A DNA stretch of 64,000 nucleotides from Pseudomonas saponiphila (lineage in GTDB: Bacteria; Pseudomonadota; Gammaproteobacteria; Pseudomonadales; Pseudomonadaceae), in the NCBI RefSeq assembly GCF_900105185.1, contig NZ_FNTJ01000001.1:1251501-1315500 (forward strand). The letters run 5' to 3'. Below the pieces are notes generated by a model, which had not been told where the DNA came from, ran no database searches, and worked only from the letters and a program-made list of their open reading frames with translations. The position numbers were made by a program, and so were the translations under genes. Of the stretch, positions 62,813 to 64,000 are shown piece by piece; the stretch's first letter is position 1, and each line of letters opens with the position of its first letter.

Positions 62813-64000
62813 CTACAGGCTACCGGCCTTCTTCCAGCTCAGATAACGGCTGACCAGATCCGCGCCAAGCTCTCCAGGGCGAGCGTCGAGCAGGGCGATG
62901 CCGTGTGCGCTCAGTCGTTCGTGAAGTTCGGCGCGACCGTTCAGGTAATTCACTGCCGAGCTGTAGAGCAGCGCTTCGGGCAAGGTCTGCACCGGGTTCT
63001 GGCGCAGTTGGTCGAGCACTTCCTCGCGCAGGCTGGCCACCAGCACCCGATGCTGGCGACCGATGCGCTTGACCGCGGTCAGCAGTTCCTCATCGTCTTC
63101 GTCCCGCAGATTGGTGACCAGCACCACCAGGGCCCGACGCTTCTGCCGTGCCAGCAGCTCGCTGGCGGCGGCCTGGTAGTCGGCGGGACGCTGGCTGGTG
63201 TGCAGATCGTAGACGCCGTTGAGCAGCACATTCAGATGGGCCTGCCCCTTGATCGGCGCCACGTAGCGCGAGCGCTCCCCGGCGAAGGCGTACAGGCCTA
63301 CGGCATCTCCCTGGCGCAGGGCCACGTAACTGAGCAGCAGGCTGGCGTTGAGGGCATGGTCGAAATGCGCCAGTTCGTCGTCCTGGCTGCGCATGCGGCG
63401 TCCGCAGTCGAGCATGAAAATGATCTGCTGGTCGCGTTCGTCCTGATACTCCCGGGCGATGGGCGTGCGTTGGCGGGCGGTAGCTTTCCAGTCGATCTGC
63501 CGCAGGCTGTCGCCCTCGCGAAACTCCCGCAGCTGATTGAACTCCAGGCCCAGCCCCCGACGTTGCAACTGGCGCACCCCGAGCTGGCTGAGCCAGTTGT
63601 CCACCGCCAGCAATTGCGCACCGTACAGGCGCGCGAAGTCCGGATAGACCCGGGTGCTGCCATGCACCTTGAGCAAACGCCTGGCGCTCCACAGGCCCAG
63701 AGGGCTGGGCAGCGCCACCTCACACTGGTCGAAGTCGAAATGCCCCCGTTGCAGCGGCCGCACGCTGTAGCCGACCTTGCTGACCTGGCCGGGCTCCAGG
63801 CTGACGGATTGCGGCAGATGCTCGAAGCTCAGGCCCTGAGGCGGATGATCGAACAGTTGCACGTGCAGCGCCTGACCGTAGGGATGGCGGATCTCCAACT
63901 GCACGTCGCTCCAGCGCCCCAGGGGCAGGCTGCCGGGCAACTGGCGCCGGACCTCGGGCGAGGCCAGGCGCGACAGGCGCAGGGCATCGAGCAGGGCCAG
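62813..64000 (-). CDS. DUF58 family protein, 5' end beyond the window
   Basis: At least 395 residues are visible, and the frame is open to the right edge (LALLDALRLSRLASPEV at the boundary), so the start lies outside. The DUF58 hallmark EFREGDSLRQIDWKATAR is present, followed by a von Willebrand-A-like segment QQIIFMLDCGRRM. DUF58 genes normally follow moxR ATPase genes and belong to MoxR-type chaperone clusters acting at the envelope; the neighbouring genes would be past the edge. Confidence 0.88.
   Translation of the reverse strand: MALLDALRLSRLASPEVRRQLPGSLPLGRWSDVQLEIRHPYGQALHVQLFDHPPQGLSFEHLPQSVSLEPGQVSKVGYSVRPLQRGHFDFDQCEVALPSPLGLWSARRLLKVHGSTRVYPDFARLYGAQLLAVDNWLSQLGVRQLQRRGLGLEFNQLREFREGDSLRQIDWKATARQRTPIAREYQDERDQQIIFMLDCGRRMRSQDDELAHFDHALNASLLLSYVALRQGDAVGLYAFAGERSRYVAPIKGQAHLNVLLNGVYDLHTSQRPADYQAAASELLARQKRRALVVLVTNLRDEDDEELLTAVKRIGRQHRVLVASLREEVLDQLRQNPVQTLPEALLYSSAVNYLNGRAELHERLSAHGIALLDARPGELGADLVSRYLSWKKAGSL

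Overview
The window is chromosomal DNA from a Pseudomonas, most likely the P. fluorescens/protegens/chlororaphis side of the genus. The reasons are high-GC coding, the colR-colS locus, Pseudomonas-type REP sequences (the GTAGGAGCCGGCTTGCCGGCGAA type), and two blocks whose gene order I recognise from P. aeruginosa: icmP, bifA, sodB, argO, ACT protein, argP, epimerase; and fumA, sadC, ferredoxin reductase, enoyl-CoA hydratase, pyruvate kinase. No rRNA, tRNA or CRISPR array was seen. Species assignment is inference.

Layout. 0.2-2 kb: orphan NarL/FixJ response regulator, a 59-aa protein and nth. 2-6 kb: an rnf operon (A, B, D, G, E) with no rnfC, whose RnfB has an RnfC-like tail. 6-14 kb: metG, apbC, a reductase, a HugZ-like protein, fxsA and groES-groEL. 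14-20 kb: outer-membrane/LPS region with an LTA-synthase-like enzyme, ColR-ColS, a methyltransferase, an InaA/WapQ-like kinase and a small membrane protein. 20-28 kb: two adjacent imelysin transcription units. In the second, the imelysin gene is split by a complete IS21-family element (21856-24496) with a 6-bp target duplication. 28-36 kb: bifA, sodB, arginine exporter with its regulator, epimerase, a coiled-coil membrane protein and a secreted Cache protein. 36-48 kb: accessory metabolism and regulators, including a DHA2 efflux pump, AraC and LysR regulators, a metallo-beta-lactamase-fold protein, and a 2-ketoarginine decarboxylase/aldehyde dehydrogenase pair. 48-50.5 kb: a flavin reductase, an exported protein made wholly of ten 13-residue repeats, and a four-repeat membrane protein. 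50.6-55.3 kb: an alpha-ketoglutarate-type transporter with a sigma-54 promoter and its two-component system. 55.4-64 kb: fumA, sadC, reductase, enoyl-CoA hydratase, pyruvate kinase, a lipoprotein, a PilZ protein and a partial DUF58 gene.

How genes work together. ColR-ColS probably controls the LPS genes around it: AC-N3-NTTTTCAC sites lie 66-73 bp before both flanking transcription units, and a third lies before the four-repeat membrane protein at 49.8 kb. The MifS/MifR-like pair probably activates the neighbouring transporter through an exact -24/-12 promoter. The imelysin, di-haem and DUF1513 genes look like an iron-related periplasmic/outer-membrane system. Cyclic-di-GMP is represented by a synthase (SadC), a phosphodiesterase (BifA) and a PilZ receptor.

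The least explained items are the pure-repeat exported protein (48939-49391), the RnfB with an RnfC-like tail in an operon lacking rnfC, and the IS-split imelysin.
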